Shown: one piece after another, positions 4,266 to 5,980 of the stretch
How the letters are laid out: each line of letters opens with the position of its first letter
How positions within the stretch are numbered: the first letter of the stretch is position 1
Assembly (NCBI GenBank): GCA_025455085.1
Contig: JALONF010000136.1
Coordinates: forward strand, 1-5,980
From: Ignavibacteriaceae bacterium
GTDB taxonomy: Bacteria; Bacteroidota; Ignavibacteria; Ignavibacteriales; Ignavibacteriaceae
Reading direction: 5' to 3'
Length of the DNA stretch: 5,980 nucleotides
Notes under the pieces: generated by a model
Seen by the model: the letters and a program-made list of their open reading frames with translations, nothing else
Told to the model about the DNA's origin: nothing
The model's database searches: none
Position numbers and translations under genes: made by a program

Positions 4266-5980
4266 ATGAAGAGTAAAAGCTTATCCAAACAGAAGCAGTC
4301 CCAGCAAGATCGGGATAAAGAAGAACTCGAAAAATTTGGTGCTAACACCTGGTTCGTTGAATATCTTTACAATCAATTCTCATCAAGTCCTGATAACGTT
4401 CCGGAACAATGGCGAAAGTTTTTTGGAGATATATCAAGTAAAGAGAGTGGAAATGGAAAAAATCGTGCAGAAGGATTAGCTCTTCTATCAAGCGGGATTT
4501 CCTTACCACGACCCGGAGAGAATGATGAGATTCAGATAATAGCAGGCAGCTCTGAAAAGATTCTTGGAAATATGGTTAGCAGCCTTTCCATTCCGGTTGC
4601 AACTTCACAGAGAACTATTCCTGTTAAATTGCTGGAAGAAAACAGAACACTGATCAACAATCATCTTAAAAGGCTAAACCAGGGAAAAATTTCTTTCACT
4701 CATCTGATAAGCTGGGCAATACTCAAAGCAATACAATCAACACCTGTGATGAATAATGCTTTCACAATCATTGAAGGTAAGCCTCACGTCATCAAGAGAA
4801 GAGAAGTTAATCTTGGATTGGCAATCGACATTGAAAGAAAGGATGGTTCGAGATCTTTAATCGTACCAAACATCAAAGGTGCAAATGAATTAAACTTCAG
4901 AGAATTCTGGACTGCGTATGATGACCTTATCAAAAGATCACGCAAGGGTGCAATCGATCCAAATGAATTTCTTGGAACGACAATAACTCTCACCAATCCC
5001 GGCACAATTGGAACTGTAGCATCTGTTCCTCGGCTGATGGTTGGACAAGGAACTATCATCGCTACAGGCGCAATTCAGTTTAATGCTGAATACCAGGCAA
5101 TGTCACCCACTACAATATCGACTCTTGGTATCAGCAAAGTGATGAATATTACAAGTACTTATGATCATAGAATTATTCAAGGAGCTGAATCAGGTTTATT
5201 CCTGAAGGAGATAAATGATCTTCTTCTTGGTATGAATGATTTTTATGATGAGATATTTGAGACTCTTAAACTCCCATCCAAACCTCTAAGATGGCAGACA
5301 GATTATCAACCAGGGATTTTTGAAACTTCCGGCAACACCGAAGAAGTTGTCAAACAGGCGAAAGTACTTCAGCTAATAAATCTTTACAGAGTCAGAGGTC
5401 ATCTCATCGCTGATCTTGATCCGCTTGGTTCAAAGACACAATACCATGCTGAACTCGATCCATCTAGCTATAACATGACGATCTGGGATCTCGACAGGTA
5501 TTTTATTACTGGGGGATTTGGTAACCTCAACACAGCAACATTACGTGAAATTCTGAATATATTGGAAAAAACATATTGTGATAAGATTGGTGTTGAGTAT
5601 ATGCATATACAAAATCCAGCAGAAAAAGCATGGCTTCAGAATAAAATGGAACCAGTTAAAAACACACCTGATTATGACACTCAAATAAAAAAAAATATTC
5701 TGAAAAAATTAATTGCCGCAGAATCATTTGAGCATTTCATACACAGCAAGTTTGTAGGACATAAACGATTTTCACTAGAAGGATCAGAGACACTGATTCC
5801 TGTCTTAGATATGATTTTTAATGAAGCTGCCAATCACAATATAAAAGAAGTTGTTCTCGGGATGGCTCACAGAGGCAGATTAAACGTTCTCGCAAATATT
5901 ATTGGGAAATCTTACGAATCAATTTTTGTTGAGTTTGAAGATATTCGAGATCAAGACTCAATTGCTGGTTCAGGAGACGT
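4266..5980 (+). CDS. kgd: Multifunctional 2-oxoglutarate dehydrogenase/decarboxylase with fused E2 domain (Kgd/OdhA type), 3'-truncated by window end
   Basis: Start of a large cytoplasmic TCA-cycle enzyme that decarboxylates 2-oxoglutarate on thiamine diphosphate and passes the succinyl group towards CoA. Reading from ATG 4266 gives 571 codons without a stop. Residues 24-55 (FGANTWFVEYLYNQF to QWRKFF) are the E1 N-terminal helix region. About 56-95 is a polar linker. About 96-325 is an E2-type acyltransferase core, with KISFTHL at 141-147, TNPGTIGT at 243-250, PRLMVGQG at 255-262 and STYDHRIIQGAESG at 297-310 (catalytic-type His301). From about 365 the E1 domain begins: YRVRGHLIADLDPL at 374-387, GVEYMHI at 442-448, RFSLEGSETLIP at 501-512 and MAHRGRLNVLANI at 533-545. 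No lipoyl or E3-binding domain precedes the E2 core, as in Mycobacterium Kgd, where lipoyl groups are supplied by another E2. The start is firm: an in-frame TAA lies three codons upstream and the next Met is 103. No Shine-Dalgarno sequence is seen. The remaining E1 sequence lies beyond the window. Confidence 0.95.
   Translation, partial: MKSKSLSKQKQSQQDRDKEELEKFGANTWFVEYLYNQFSSSPDNVPEQWRKFFGDISSKESGNGKNRAEGLALLSSGISLPRPGENDEIQIIAGSSEKILGNMVSSLSIPVATSQRTIPVKLLEENRTLINNHLKRLNQGKISFTHLISWAILKAIQSTPVMNNAFTIIEGKPHVIKRREVNLGLAIDIERKDGSRSLIVPNIKGANELNFREFWTAYDDLIKRSRKGAIDPNEFLGTTITLTNPGTIGTVASVPRLMVGQGTIIATGAIQFNAEYQAMSPTTISTLGISKVMNITSTYDHRIIQGAESGLFLKEINDLLLGMNDFYDEIFETLKLPSKPLRWQTDYQPGIFETSGNTEEVVKQAKVLQLINLYRVRGHLIADLDPLGSKTQYHAELDPSSYNMTIWDLDRYFITGGFGNLNTATLREILNILEKTYCDKIGVEYMHIQNPAEKAWLQNKMEPVKNTPDYDTQIKKNILKKLIAAESFEHFIHSKFVGHKRFSLEGSETLIPVLDMIFNEAANHNIKEVVLGMAHRGRLNVLANIIGKSYESIFVEFEDIRDQDSIAGSGD

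Noticed and set aside
4784..5059. Minus-strand open frame of 91 codons
   Set aside because: It lies antisense to the E2 domain of the kgd-type gene, whose plus-strand frame carries clear family motifs.
5687..5695. Run of nine A bases inside the kgd-type gene as a possible slippage site
   Set aside because: The normal frame continues with conserved E1 sequence on both sides, so no frameshift is needed; such runs are expected in AT-rich coding DNA.

Overview
The window is AT-rich, densely coding, and looks chromosomal. It comes from a bacterium that I infer, without certainty, to be in the Bacteroidota/Ignavibacteria/Chlorobi neighbourhood. The reasons are the AT-rich composition, lead genes without a Shine-Dalgarno sequence, a perfect match to the Bacteroidota-type -7 box (TAnnTTTG) before one gene, and an actinobacterial-style fused 2-oxoglutarate dehydrogenase/decarboxylase in a genome that is clearly not GC-rich actinobacterial. 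I see no mobile element, CRISPR array, tRNA, rRNA or phage gene.

Left part (about 19-2558, minus strand): a compact three-gene unit read right to left, archease, then rtcB (RNA 3'-phosphate/5'-OH ligase), then a NodB-type polysaccharide deacetylase. Archease and RtcB are a known functional pair: archease speeds RtcB guanylylation and turnover. The deacetylase starts at a TTG that overlaps the rtcB stop (TTGA), so it is probably translationally coupled, although no biochemical link to RNA ligation is obvious.

Middle (2559-4168): a 100-bp divergent spacer, then a plus-strand EamA/DMT-family membrane transporter. It is convergent with a minus-strand pdxH (pyridoxamine 5'-phosphate oxidase), with one base between the two stop codons.

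Right part (4169-5980): a 97-bp AT-rich divergent spacer, then the first 571 codons of a large plus-strand gene that runs off the window. Its translation has the order short E1 N-terminal helix region, E2 succinyltransferase-type catalytic domain, then E1 (thiamine-diphosphate dehydrogenase) domain. This is the architecture of the multifunctional Kgd/OdhA enzymes at the 2-oxoglutarate step of the TCA cycle.

The genes are mostly housekeeping: RNA repair, vitamin B6 coenzyme synthesis, central carbon metabolism, one transporter and one carbohydrate-modifying enzyme. I found no convincing undescribed system. The points most worth a second look are the Kgd-type fusion with its Gln-substituted acyltransferase motif, the rtcB-deacetylase coupling, and the contrast in start signals between lead genes and downstream cistrons.
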